64,000 bases of DNA, taken from Stieleria sedimenti. GTDB taxonomy: Bacteria > Planctomycetota > Planctomycetia > Pirellulales > Pirellulaceae. Location of the stretch: NCBI RefSeq assembly GCF_025060895.1, contig NZ_JANZKV010000144.1, positions 1 to 64,000 of the forward strand. The letters run 5' to 3'. The notes under the pieces were generated by a model. It ran no database searches. It was given only the letters and a program-made list of their open reading frames with translations, and was not told the origin of the DNA. Positions 27,966 to 36,234 of this stretch are shown here, one piece after another. Each line of letters starts with the position of its first letter. Position 1 is the stretch's first letter. A program made the translations under genes and the position numbers.

Positions 27966-28835
27966 TTACAGCTTTTCCGCCGGCGTCGGGACATTGGCGA
28001 TGCGAATCAGCAAAACCGTTTGTTGCTCCATTTGGTCGACGTTTTTGCCCCCGAACATCTCCGTGCCGAGCCCCTTTCGATCGGCCGTCTCCGAGATCAC
28101 AAACAGGTCGCCTTCGCCGCCGATCAGTTCGAATTCCATCGCGTCGAGCGACCAGGATTGACGGCGGACATCGATCCGCAAGGCCGCATCCCCCTGGACC
28201 CAGTCTTGCTGCATGTCGCCGTGCTGGATTTCGGGGCGCACCCGGAGTCGGATTTGTGCGGCCGAGCTGCCCGGCTGTGGCGTGACCGCCAACAGAAACT
28301 GGGGGTCTCGCAGCGTTTGGCCGATCGGTTGCGGTTCCTCGTGGATGATCACCACGTGGTCGCCTTGCACCGGCAATCGAACCGGCAATTCATAGCGTTT
28401 TCCCAGTCGCATCGGGATCGTCTTGGAGCCTTCGGATTGGTGGCTGGAAACCGAGACCGAGCTGAGGAATTCGGCGACGACGTCAGGCGGTTGGGCCGAT
28501 TGCAGCGAATCGAGTTTGCCGACCAAGCGGTCCAGCTGAGCCGCTTTTCCGATCCGTAACCCGTTGTGATAGAGCACCTTTCGGGTTTCCGGCGGCAGCA
28601 CGGTTTCGTCCACCCATTGCCACATCGATTGCAGCTGGTCGGGATCGGCCGGGTCGAAGCGGATTTGGACAAAACGCGTTTCCAGCTGGATCGAACGGGG
28701 GATTTTTTTCAGCGGTAACGCGGCTGTCCGGGTGTCTTGATGCGGATCGTCATGGCCGGGCCAGTTGGACCACGAGGCACAGCCGGCCAGCAAGACCGGG
28801 GCGGCGAGAAAGGGAATGGCAAGCAACAGTGTCAT
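27966..28835 (-). CDS. Lipoprotein of unknown function
   Basis: A 289-residue lipoprotein. The start at 28835 gives a typical lipoprotein signal, MTLLLAIPFLAAPVLLAGC, with the lipobox L-A-G-C at residues 16-19, so Cys19 should be acylated; an in-frame extension to 28907 is basic and unlikely. The mature part is beta-rich (IQLETRFVQIRF near 54-65; VVIIHEEPQPIG near 166-177; LRVRPEIQHGD near 205-215) and resembles type II secretion/secretin-like accessory or BON-like strands only vaguely, so no family is claimed. It precedes alaS by 78 nt and is divergent from the giant ATPase gene. Confidence 0.7.
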   Translation of the reverse strand: MTLLLAIPFLAAPVLLAGCASWSNWPGHDDPHQDTRTAALPLKKIPRSIQLETRFVQIRFDPADPDQLQSMWQWVDETVLPPETRKVLYHNGLRIGKAAQLDRLVGKLDSLQSAQPPDVVAEFLSSVSVSSHQSEGSKTIPMRLGKRYELPVRLPVQGDHVVIIHEEPQPIGQTLRDPQFLLAVTPQPGSSAAQIRLRVRPEIQHGDMQQDWVQGDAALRIDVRRQSWSLDAMEFELIGGEGDLFVISETADRKGLGTEMFGGKNVDQMEQQTVLLIRIANVPTPAEKL

Positions 28836-29210
28836 CGCCGGTGGGCAGCGGCGGCGGGTTTTGCCGGGCGGTCGATTCGATCGCGGCGGGAGGTGGCATC
28901 GCGGCATGGGCAGCTTTTCGGCAAGGAATCGGATGTGTCGGGGGCCAAAAACGGCATCGGCCCGTCAGCGTCATGGCGAACGTCGGCGACCGCGATCAGG
29001 CGTCGTTTCACGCCCCTGGACTACGAATTGTGCGGACGGCGCGTCAAGACAGAGCGGCCGCAGATTCCTCTTTTCGTGAAACACGACTTTCACTAAAGTG
29101 CCCCGATCCCGCATCCCAGCTGCCCGTTTCCCGCAACGTCGAAATGAATTTTGGCCGTCGTTCGGGTAGCTGAAAATGTATTGTTGCTGTGGCCAAGGAG
29201 GAGCCCGACC
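28836..29210. other. Divergent intergenic region, no gene seen
   Basis: This 375-nt gap separates the lipoprotein gene (minus) and the giant ATPase gene (plus) and should hold both promoters. The only clear element is AAGGAGGAGCCCGACC just before 29211, a strong ribosome-binding site for the ATPase. No repeat family of the window is present, and no confident -35/-10 pair was found. Confidence 0.5.
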
Positions 29211-32200
29211 ATGTTGTTGGACCGGATCGATATCGACACTCACGGCCCCCTGACTCGTGTCGAGCTGGGGCCGTTTTCAGAATGCTTGAACGTGATTTGC
29301 ACGCCGGAGGGTTCTGGGAAAACGGCGATCGTCCGCTTCATTCGGGACTCGTTGATCCGACGCGACTATCCGCTGGGGATGATGAGTTCCTCGGCCGGAC
29401 GCGTGGTCTGGGCCGACCGCAACGGAAAAATCCATTGCCGACGTGAACATGACGGAACGCCCAGCGGACGACGGACCATCGAATTCGAATCCCGCGGCGA
29501 AGCCTCTCATCGATTCGATTGGCTACACGGCAGCTGGATCAACGGAATCGCCGATTCGACCGACGCGACGCGCGCCTTGGAATCGATTCGCATTCCCGAG
29601 TCGATCGTCGACGGCATCGTCACCGACACCGCCGTGATCAGCGTTTCCCGAGTCATCGGGGCCTGCCTCCGCAGCGGATTGGGCGACCCAGCCTTGTTCG
29701 CCGGATTGCCGGTCAATCGTTCCACGGTCAGCGGGCTCTCGCCGGCAGCTTCGGCCGACCAGCACACTCCGCGACGGGCGATGCGCGATGAACTGGCCCG
29801 CATCGAAGCCGAATTGGCATCGATTCGGCAGGCATCCGCCGGCTCGCATGACTTCTTGCCGGGCGCCGAATCAATCGCGGCGCAGCGGCGGCAGCTGCAG
29901 ACACGGCTGGCGGCCCTGCAATCGGCCCTGCAATCGGCTCAGCAATCCGCACGACCATCGGCACAGCGACCCGACGACAACGCACCGATCGGTGCAGAAC
30001 TGGCCGAGCTTCACGATCAGATTTGGCAGCTTCGTGTCCGGCACAGTGAGCTGTCTCGCTGGCTAGCCCATCTGCAATTCGATCGAAATCGCGTTCGATA
30101 CACCGCACCGATCACGGCGTCGCTCTCTGCCCGTGACGCGAGTGCTGAACTGGCCGGCGGGCGGGCGATCAGCCACGGCGCAGCTCTGGACGTCGATGCC
30201 GAATTGCGCCGCAAATTAATTGACGTCGATGCCCAAATCACACGCTGGCGTCGCGTGATGACGGAGTTGTCCGGTCTGCGCGAAATCATCTCCTCTGCCG
30301 TTGACCGTCACGCCTTGGATCGGCCGTTGCGTGAGGCGGGGGCGTTGCCGATGTCGGAACACATGCTGCGCCGCCAGCGCATGCATCACTTCCTTTCGTC
30401 GCTGGATCACTATGCCGGTGACCCTTCGACGGCTGCGTCGTGGGCTGCGTTCGCCGCCGGCGCCGGCCCGACGCGTTGGCCGGACGAAATCGATTTGCGG
30501 ATCGAAGCGATCGTGCGCCAAGTCGATTGGCTTGCGGCCCGCTACGATCACCCACACTCGGCGGCTCCGGTCTGGTATCGCGATCTGCCTGCGGATCTGG
30601 CTTATCGGGGAAGTCACTCGCTGGTGCATTCGCTCCGCGCGATCCGAGACGAATTGCAAACCGTTCGCCGGCACGGATTCCGGTTTGCGTATTCCGCGGC
30701 CGAACCGTCGCGAGAGGCACACGCCGCCGAACACGCCCTGGCCGTGCGTCGAGACCACGAGCTGTATGACTTGCGACGCAGCGAACAGTGGGTCGTCGCG
30801 ACGATCGAGCGACTGCTGGCCTATCGCGAAGGCTTGGTTCGCAATCGACAGTTGGCAGAACGGCTTCGCTATCCGTCTTGGTTGGACGAAGCCTATCATC
30901 GGCAAACCTGGTCGGCCTGGTACATCAATCACCTTGATGGTGAAGCGATCGCGCGGAGCAAAGAACTCGATCAAGTCACCGCACAACTCGATCGCTATGT
31001 CGCCCGGGCGGCGCGGCTGCGTCGTCAGATGTTGGCCCAGCCGATCAGCCCCGTCGCCGCAACGCAGACCGCCTACCCTGGCCTGGGTGCTTCCCAATGG
31101 ACCGGCTTTGACGTGGGATTGGGATACACCGAACGGGCAGATTTAGACCTCGGTGATCTGGGGCTAAGCGGCGTTGCGTGGGATCCCGCGATGCTGCAAA
31201 TGGAGATCGACGCGGTTGAGTCTGAATTGCGTGCACTCGACTCGCTTGCCGAGCCGAGCTTGGGCGCGACGCCGCGGGTGAAATGGCTGAAACGTCGTCG
31301 GGCCGAATTGATCAAAATGCTCGGCGTGCCCCAAGCGGTGTCCCGCTCGGCATCTCCGTTGGCCGATGAAGCGAGCCAATGGTTAGTCCGTCTCTCCGGT
31401 GGCCGGTTGTCGCGGCTGGATTGGAACGACGCAGATTTCACCACCGCACCCGGCCAAATCGAGACTGCGACCCGCGTCGGGTTTGCCAAGATCGATGGGC
31501 GTGAAGAAGCGAATTGCCCCGCGGCCGATCGGGCGCTGGCGGCACTGGCACTACGCATGGCCGCAGCCGACTTGCTGGCCCGAACCGGACGCGCCGTCCC
31601 GCTGGTGATCGAAGTCCCGCGCGAACTGTTGTGCCATCAAGATCTCGGCGAGACGTTGGGTGCGATCCCCGCAGGCTACCCCAGCCCTGCCGGCGGTTCA
31701 CCCATGACCGGCGCCAACCTTTCAGTGCTCGCGGCATTGGACGACTTTGCCAAAAATGGACGACAAGTTGTGTTGTTGGCCAGCGATTCGATGTTCGCCG
31801 ACCAAGTCGCTCGCCACGGAGGCCAGGTGTTCACGATCCATGGTCAACGCGTCCGACACGACCATCGACCGCTTTGGAGCCCACATTATTCGGACGAAGG
31901 CTACGCCGGTCCCCACGCGGCATCCCACTTGCCGCCGCGTTCCAATGCCCTGGGTTCCAATGACCTGGGGACCAATGACCCGATGCCGCACAGCGATGCC
32001 TTCGTGGACCGCTATCACGACGAGTACTTTGATCACCTGCCGATCGGTGCCTCGCTGGCCGACATCAATCGCAACCTGGATGCCGTGTGGCAGGAAGCGT
32101 ACGGGATTTCACCCTACGCCGAATCGCTATCGCGCGGACAAAGGTCTCCCGTGCCAGCTCATTCGACGTCGCCTTATCCAGGCTCGCCCTACGCGGAGGC

Positions 32201-34022
32201 GGCCTACGCAGACACGCCGTACTCAGACTCGCCCTTTATGGGGCCTGCCTATGCGGGGTCTGCCTACGCGGGGCCGGTATCATCGGCCGCACCGGTTGCT
32301 CCCGCCACGCAGGCGATGGCCTACCGGGCGTCGATGCCGGCGGGATCTCCGGATCCGACATTCGTTGATCCATCGCAACACGATGCAGGGCATTGGCACG
32401 ACGGATATTATTTCGCCGATTCCTACACGACCGCGCCGGCTGCCCAGTCGACTCGCCGTGCATCTGCGATCCACCATGCATCAGCGGCCGCGTCTCGGTC
32501 GGCGGCGGAGCACCTGCCATCCAACGCGTCAGGCGATCCGGCGGCCAGCCGGCGCGGACCGGTGTCCCCGTTTTTTCTGTCCGTCGACAGCCCCATCGAT
32601 CAAGCGCCTTCGATCGACGCAGTCGCCGCGGCGCGTTTGCGCAGATTGCAGGTCACCCACATCAACCACCTGATGAACCAGGACCCCAACCGGTTGGCCG
32701 ATTCGCTCGGACTGGCCGGCGTGACCGCGGCGACGATTCGGCGTTGGCAGGCCGAGAGCCGCCTGGTTTGTCATGTTCCCCAGTTGCGTGGATTCGACGC
32801 CCGGGTGCTGGTCGGATGCGGAATCGCCGATGCGGGGCACCTTTCATCGATCGACCCGGCCGATCTGCTCGATCGTGTGGAAGCGTTTTTGGCGACCGAG
32901 CGCGGACAGCGGATCCTGCTCAGCGGCACCAGTTACGAGCTTTCACGGATCACCAGCTGGATCGCAGCGGCAAACGTGGACACCGACGACAACCCGTTGG
33001 GCATGGTGCGAGACCACCAAACCGTTGACGGCCGGGTGCTCCGCCAGCAACGCGAGCGTCAGCCGCTCGATGTCAAGTTAGACGACGATCGTTCTGAATA
33101 CGAGTTCGTCGATGACAACGGAAACGTTGTCCGCGCTTCGTCCAATCGAACCCGGTCAAGTCGGCGTTCGTCCGGCTCGCGGCAACGCAGTGGCGGACTG
33201 CCCGGTCGGTCGAGCGGTCGAACCAATGGGCAATCCAATGGATCACGAAACGGCAGTCGATCTGTCAACGGCACCGCCCGCAGCCACGAGATCGGTTCCG
33301 ACGGACGCAGTCGTCGCGTCAGAGAGTCGGAGTCACGGCGCGAAGCGGATTCGACGGAAACCGTGAATCAGGGCTACCGGACCAGCGAGTCTGAAAGCGA
33401 CCGGAGCGACCGCACGCGAAGCCGGCGCGATAGCGACGGGCGATCGCGTCGTTCGAGCAGCCGCTCGTCACGACGCGGATCCGAGCATTCATCATCGGGA
33501 CGTTCTTCGTCGGAACGTTCGCGACGACGGGAGCGGGTGCGCGATGAGACCCGATCGTTCGACTCCGAAAGCGGTGACAAGGAGCTTCGTTTTTATCTTC
33601 AACGCGACAGTCCCATCGTGGACGCGCCGTCGATCGGAGCACGGATGGCTGAAAAACTTGAAGCGGTCGACATCGTCACCGTGGACGACTTGCTCCGTGC
33701 CGATGCGGCCGACTTGGCCGATCGCTTGAACCACCGGCGGATCGACGCGGACGTGATCACGGCGTGGCAAAACCAGGCGATCTTGGTTTGCCGAGTCCCG
33801 ATGCTGCGTGGGCACGATGCGCAACTGTTGGTGGCTGCGGATGTCACGACGGCAGAGGAAGTCGCGGAGTTTGACCCGAGCGAATTGTTCGCGTTGATCG
33901 ACCCGATCGCCCGAAGCAACGAAGGCAAGCGGATCCTCCGCGGAGGCCAGTTGCCGGATCTGGAAGAGATCACCGAGTGGATTCAGTATGCGGCGTTGAG
34001 TCGCGAATTGGTGGCCGCGTAG
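29211..34022 (+). CDS. Giant YhaN/SbcC-like ATPase with RS-like region and two DUF4332 domains
   Basis: A 1603-residue protein started by ATG 29211 with AAGGAGG upstream. Residues 1-60 resemble the start of RecF/SbcC/YhaN-type ATPases (MLLDRIDIDTHGPLTRVELG) with a P-loop E33-G-S-G-K37-T38. Residues 210-620 are long helices likely to form coiled coils. Residues 725-860 are the C-terminal ATPase half: signature L-S-G-G near 728, ALALRMAAADLLA, then PLVIEVPREL where a Walker B Asp-Asp/Glu is expected. Residues about 985-1027 are Tyr/Pro/Ser/Ala repeats (SPYPGSPYAEAAYADTPYSD). Residues about 1121-1255 and 1459-1600 are two similar helix-hairpin-helix-like units matching DUF4332. Between them (about 1309-1455) is an Arg/Ser-rich stretch. 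Probable role: DNA or chromosome structure work; this is inferred from the fold. Confidence 0.78.
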   Translation: MLLDRIDIDTHGPLTRVELGPFSECLNVICTPEGSGKTAIVRFIRDSLIRRDYPLGMMSSSAGRVVWADRNGKIHCRREHDGTPSGRRTIEFESRGEASHRFDWLHGSWINGIADSTDATRALESIRIPESIVDGIVTDTAVISVSRVIGACLRSGLGDPALFAGLPVNRSTVSGLSPAASADQHTPRRAMRDELARIEAELASIRQASAGSHDFLPGAESIAAQRRQLQTRLAALQSALQSAQQSARPSAQRPDDNAPIGAELAELHDQIWQLRVRHSELSRWLAHLQFDRNRVRYTAPITASLSARDASAELAGGRAISHGAALDVDAELRRKLIDVDAQITRWRRVMTELSGLREIISSAVDRHALDRPLREAGALPMSEHMLRRQRMHHFLSSLDHYAGDPSTAASWAAFAAGAGPTRWPDEIDLRIEAIVRQVDWLAARYDHPHSAAPVWYRDLPADLAYRGSHSLVHSLRAIRDELQTVRRHGFRFAYSAAEPSREAHAAEHALAVRRDHELYDLRRSEQWVVATIERLLAYREGLVRNRQLAERLRYPSWLDEAYHRQTWSAWYINHLDGEAIARSKELDQVTAQLDRYVARAARLRRQMLAQPISPVAATQTAYPGLGASQWTGFDVGLGYTERADLDLGDLGLSGVAWDPAMLQMEIDAVESELRALDSLAEPSLGATPRVKWLKRRRAELIKMLGVPQAVSRSASPLADEASQWLVRLSGGRLSRLDWNDADFTTAPGQIETATRVGFAKIDGREEANCPAADRALAALALRMAAADLLARTGRAVPLVIEVPRELLCHQDLGETLGAIPAGYPSPAGGSPMTGANLSVLAALDDFAKNGRQVVLLASDSMFADQVARHGGQVFTIHGQRVRHDHRPLWSPHYSDEGYAGPHAASHLPPRSNALGSNDLGTNDPMPHSDAFVDRYHDEYFDHLPIGASLADINRNLDAVWQEAYGISPYAESLSRGQRSPVPAHSTSPYPGSPYAEAAYADTPYSDSPFMGPAYAGSAYAGPVSSAAPVAPATQAMAYRASMPAGSPDPTFVDPSQHDAGHWHDGYYFADSYTTAPAAQSTRRASAIHHASAAASRSAAEHLPSNASGDPAASRRGPVSPFFLSVDSPIDQAPSIDAVAAARLRRLQVTHINHLMNQDPNRLADSLGLAGVTAATIRRWQAESRLVCHVPQLRGFDARVLVGCGIADAGHLSSIDPADLLDRVEAFLATERGQRILLSGTSYELSRITSWIAAANVDTDDNPLGMVRDHQTVDGRVLRQQRERQPLDVKLDDDRSEYEFVDDNGNVVRASSNRTRSSRRSSGSRQRSGGLPGRSSGRTNGQSNGSRNGSRSVNGTARSHEIGSDGRSRRVRESESRREADSTETVNQGYRTSESESDRSDRTRSRRDSDGRSRRSSSRSSRRGSEHSSSGRSSSERSRRRERVRDETRSFDSESGDKELRFYLQRDSPIVDAPSIGARMAEKLEAVDIVTVDDLLRADAADLADRLNHRRIDADVITAWQNQAILVCRVPMLRGHDAQLLVAADVTTAEEVAEFDPSELFALIDPIARSNEGKRILRGGQLPDLEEITEWIQYAALSRELVAA

Positions 34023-34037
34023 GGCGCGGGGCACCAC

Positions 34038-34067
34038 CTCGTTCCCAGGCTCCGCATTGGGAACGAG
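34038..34067. repeat. Hairpin CTCGTTCCCA...TGGGAACGAG after the giant ATPase gene
   Basis: Ten-base perfect arms (34038-34047 and 34058-34067) lie 16 nt after the stop codon at 34022. The core GTTCCCAGGC occurs again at 1793-1799 (partial) and, as TTCCCAGGC...GCCTGGGAA, at 36193-36214, so it is a dispersed family. Its position suits a terminator, although no T-run follows. Confidence 0.65.
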
Positions 34068-34080
34068 CCGACACACAAAA

Positions 34081-34104
34081 CGTACGAGTCAAGCGTACGA
34101 GTCA
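34081..34104. repeat. Short direct repeat CGTACGAGTCA x2
   Basis: Two exact 11-base copies (34081-34091 and 34094-34104) occur with a 13-base period, each containing the palindrome CGTACG. They lie about 180 nt upstream of the free-standing alpha-CTD gene and could be a tandem binding site. Nothing else in the 260-nt gap was recognised apart from the hairpin at 34038. Confidence 0.45.
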
Positions 34105-34282
34105 GCAGGTTCTTGATTGCCCCTCAGTACGTTTGCTTGCAAATCGTATCACCCACAAGCCAAGAGTGATTCCCGCAAATCGTTGGATTTTTGATCCAGG
34201 CTCTTTGCCAACGGCGTGATCATCGCTTACCCTCTCGACAAATCTTGCCACCCTTCAATTGCCCGACCAAAAGGAGTTTGGA

Positions 34283-34558
34283 ATGAGCACGCGAATTCCA
34301 CTGAGCCGCGCCGACGAGGAAGCTCGTCTGCGCAACGAGCGTTTGGATTTGAGTATCGCCGAGATGGGGTTGTCGGTTCGCACGACGAACTGTCTTGAAG
34401 AAACCGGCATCCTGACGGTGCGTGATCTATTGGGCGCGACGCCCAAGCGTTTGCTGTCGATCAGCAACTTCGGCGAGAAGACTCTCGGTGAAGTTTACGC
34501 AGCGTTGGAAGAGCTTGGGTTCTATCGCCCTAGCCGACGACCTCAGCAACCCCGTTGA
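34283..34558 (+). CDS. Free-standing RNA polymerase alpha C-terminal domain protein
   Basis: A 91-residue protein consisting almost entirely of an alpha-CTD. Residues 22-80 match the domain that in RNA polymerase alpha binds UP-element DNA and activators: LSIAEMGLSVRTTNCLEETG, TVRDLLGATPKRLLSISNFG, EKTLGEVYAALEELGF. The residues equivalent to the DNA-contacting Arg265, Asn268 and Lys298 of E. coli alpha are kept as R33, N36 and K66. The N-terminal dimerisation/assembly domain is missing and the short basic tail is unordered. AAGGAG seven bases before the ATG supports the start. The stop is one base before the next gene. It could bind promoter DNA or an activator without polymerase, or act as a decoy. 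Confidence 0.85.
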   Translation: MSTRIPLSRADEEARLRNERLDLSIAEMGLSVRTTNCLEETGILTVRDLLGATPKRLLSISNFGEKTLGEVYAALEELGFYRPSRRPQQPR

Positions 34559-34559
34559 T

Positions 34560-35660
34560 ATGGCGCGCTTTCTTCGACCCTGGAGCAAGAAACGGGGAAA
34601 GCGGTTCATCGGCACGGAGCTCCGCAGCCTGCTTTGGGAAACCGCTTTTTACAGCGGCGTTTTCTTGGTCGGCGTGTTTGTCGTGTCGTTGGTGGTGATC
34701 AGCCAGCTGTCTTCCTGGGACCAGCTGGCGACACTCAAAGAGCTAACGCAAATCCAGCCCGAAGCCGTGACGCCCGAAGAGCTAGAGGGTGGCGGCTTGG
34801 CGAGCTGGATTTTCTTCATTTTGGGGGTCGCGGCGATCGGATCCGGCGCGGGCGGATTGATTTATCGCCTGGTTCGGGTGGGGGCGAGCAATGAACGCCG
34901 ATCGGCCATGGCCAAGCGGGCTTCGTCGATCGAGATCATCGTTCCGTCGGCGAGTGAGATCGAAAAGATGCCGTCGGTGCCACGCGGCAACGCGCTAACG
35001 GACAGCCCAGGGGAGCGTTTGACGTACCGTTTGGCCGCCGAGGGGACGTCGGGCAACGAGCTGGCCGGCCCGGCGCTGCTGGCGCTGCTCTGGAACGCGG
35101 TTTGGTTCGTGTTGCTGGCCGTGGTCGTGCTCGGATTCTGGCATTCGAGTCCGCGTTATATACTGACAGGACTGCTCCTACCGTTTGGCGGGGTCGGTTA
35201 TTGGTCGTTTCGGTATTTTCTGGCCCAGTTGCGTCGATCGGCGGGGATCGGGCCGACGATTGTCGAAATCAGCGACCATCCGCTCTACCCAGGCTGCAAA
35301 TACCGCCTGTTCGTTTCACAATCCGGACGGTTGCGGCTGCGACGGCTGCGTGTACGTGTCGCGTGCGAGGAAGAAACGGTTTATCGTCAAGGGACAGATG
35401 TCCGGGTGGAGCGATATGAAGTTTTCACGCAAGAATTGTGTGCCGAACGCGATGTACGAGTTGACCCGCAGGCACCTTGGGAGCAACAATTCACGATCGA
35501 CCTTCCATCCAATGTGATGCATTCCTTTGTGGCATCGCATAACGCGGTGCGATGGAAAGTGATCGTCTCTGGAGAAGCCCGTCCGTGGCCATCGTTCTGC
35601 CGAAGCTATCCCGTCGTCGTTCATCCTCCGGGCTTGCCTCCGAAACGCAGCCCGCGGTGA
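34560..35660 (+). CDS. Membrane protein with beta-rich extramembrane domain
   Basis: A 366-residue protein starting one base after the alpha-CTD stop, so translation is probably coupled. Four hydrophobic segments are visible: ETAFYSGVFLVGVFVVSLVV (about 27-46), ASWIFFILGVAAIGSGAGGL (about 80-99), ALLALLWNAVWFVLLAVVVL (about 163-182) and YILTGLLLPFGGVGYW (about 188-203). The C-terminal 160 residues form a beta-sandwich-like region (CKYRLFVSQSGRLRLRRLRV; WEQQFTIDLP; VRWKVIVSGE) that looks arrestin-like; this fold call is tentative. The same strand pattern recurs in the next gene. No family name can be given with confidence. Confidence 0.65.
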   Translation: MARFLRPWSKKRGKRFIGTELRSLLWETAFYSGVFLVGVFVVSLVVISQLSSWDQLATLKELTQIQPEAVTPEELEGGGLASWIFFILGVAAIGSGAGGLIYRLVRVGASNERRSAMAKRASSIEIIVPSASEIEKMPSVPRGNALTDSPGERLTYRLAAEGTSGNELAGPALLALLWNAVWFVLLAVVVLGFWHSSPRYILTGLLLPFGGVGYWSFRYFLAQLRRSAGIGPTIVEISDHPLYPGCKYRLFVSQSGRLRLRRLRVRVACEEETVYRQGTDVRVERYEVFTQELCAERDVRVDPQAPWEQQFTIDLPSNVMHSFVASHNAVRWKVIVSGEARPWPSFCRSYPVVVHPPGLPPKRSPR

Positions 35661-36079
35661 GTGTGTCGTTATGCCGCGAGGACGGCATCTACGAGGGCGG
35701 GAAAGAGCTCGCGGCGACCTGGCGCGTTTCCCGCGTCACCCTGGATTCGCTCAGTGCGATCGAAATCTCCGTGCTCTGGTACTCCGAAGGCAAGGGCGAT
35801 ACGGACCTGCACGTCCACCATTTTGAGCGTTATGAGGAAGAGCGGATTCGCCGCTTCGGGCTGGCCGACAAGCACTCGCTCTCCTGCATGCTGCCGGCGA
35901 CGCCGTTGAGCTATCACGGCCGGCTGATCCGTCTGCGGTGGTGCGTGCGGATGCGATTGTTCCTCAGTGACGGCCGAGAAATCGTTGCCGACCAGCCGTT
36001 TTATCTTGTCGCCCCGCAGTCGATTCACAAGGGCACCGCCATCGTCGTCGGCGACGAACGCAGAAGTCGTCCCCAGTAG
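35657..36079 (+). CDS. Small beta-rich protein coupled to the membrane protein gene
   Basis: A 140-residue protein starting at GTG 35657, which overlaps the upstream stop as GTGA, a typical coupling arrangement. An in-frame ATG at 35552 would add 35 low-quality residues inside the upstream gene and is rejected. The product is beta-rich (GKELAATWRVSRVTLDSLSA; AIEISVLWYSEGKGDTDLHV; GRLIRLRWCVRMRLFLSDG), with a pattern like the C-terminal domain of the preceding membrane protein. It could be its soluble partner. No signal peptide is seen. No known family. Confidence 0.6.
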   Translation: MSVSLCREDGIYEGGKELAATWRVSRVTLDSLSAIEISVLWYSEGKGDTDLHVHHFERYEEERIRRFGLADKHSLSCMLPATPLSYHGRLIRLRWCVRMRLFLSDGREIVADQPFYLVAPQSIHKGTAIVVGDERRSRPQ

Positions 36080-36107
36080 TGACCGGCCGGCGTCGGGGCT
36101 TTCGACT

Positions 36108-36214
36108 CGTGACGGGGCTCTGCCTCGTCACGCATGGTTCGCGAGGCTCCGGCCTCGCATCTGCCGGAGGCGGGAGCCTCCGTGGTCTTGCCTTCCCAGG
36201 CAGCAGCCTGGGAA
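36108..36214. repeat. Four consecutive hairpins between convergent genes
   Basis: In order: CGTGACGGGG...CCTCGTCACG (36108-36132), GCGAGGC...GCCTCGC (36141-36158), CCGGAGG...CCTCCG (36164-36182) and TTCCCAGGC...GCCTGGGAA (36193-36214). They fill the 155-nt gap between the beta-rich protein gene and the end of sucD and should stop transcription from both sides. The last belongs to the same family as the hairpin at 34038. Confidence 0.72.
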
Positions 36215-36234
36215 CGAGGCGTCGAGGCGTCTGA

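Noticed and set aside
35552-35656. Longer N-terminus for the small beta-rich protein, starting at ATG 35552
   Set aside because: It would overlap the membrane protein gene by 109 nt and add residues with no fold pattern. GTG at 35657 overlaps the upstream stop as GTGA, the usual coupling.
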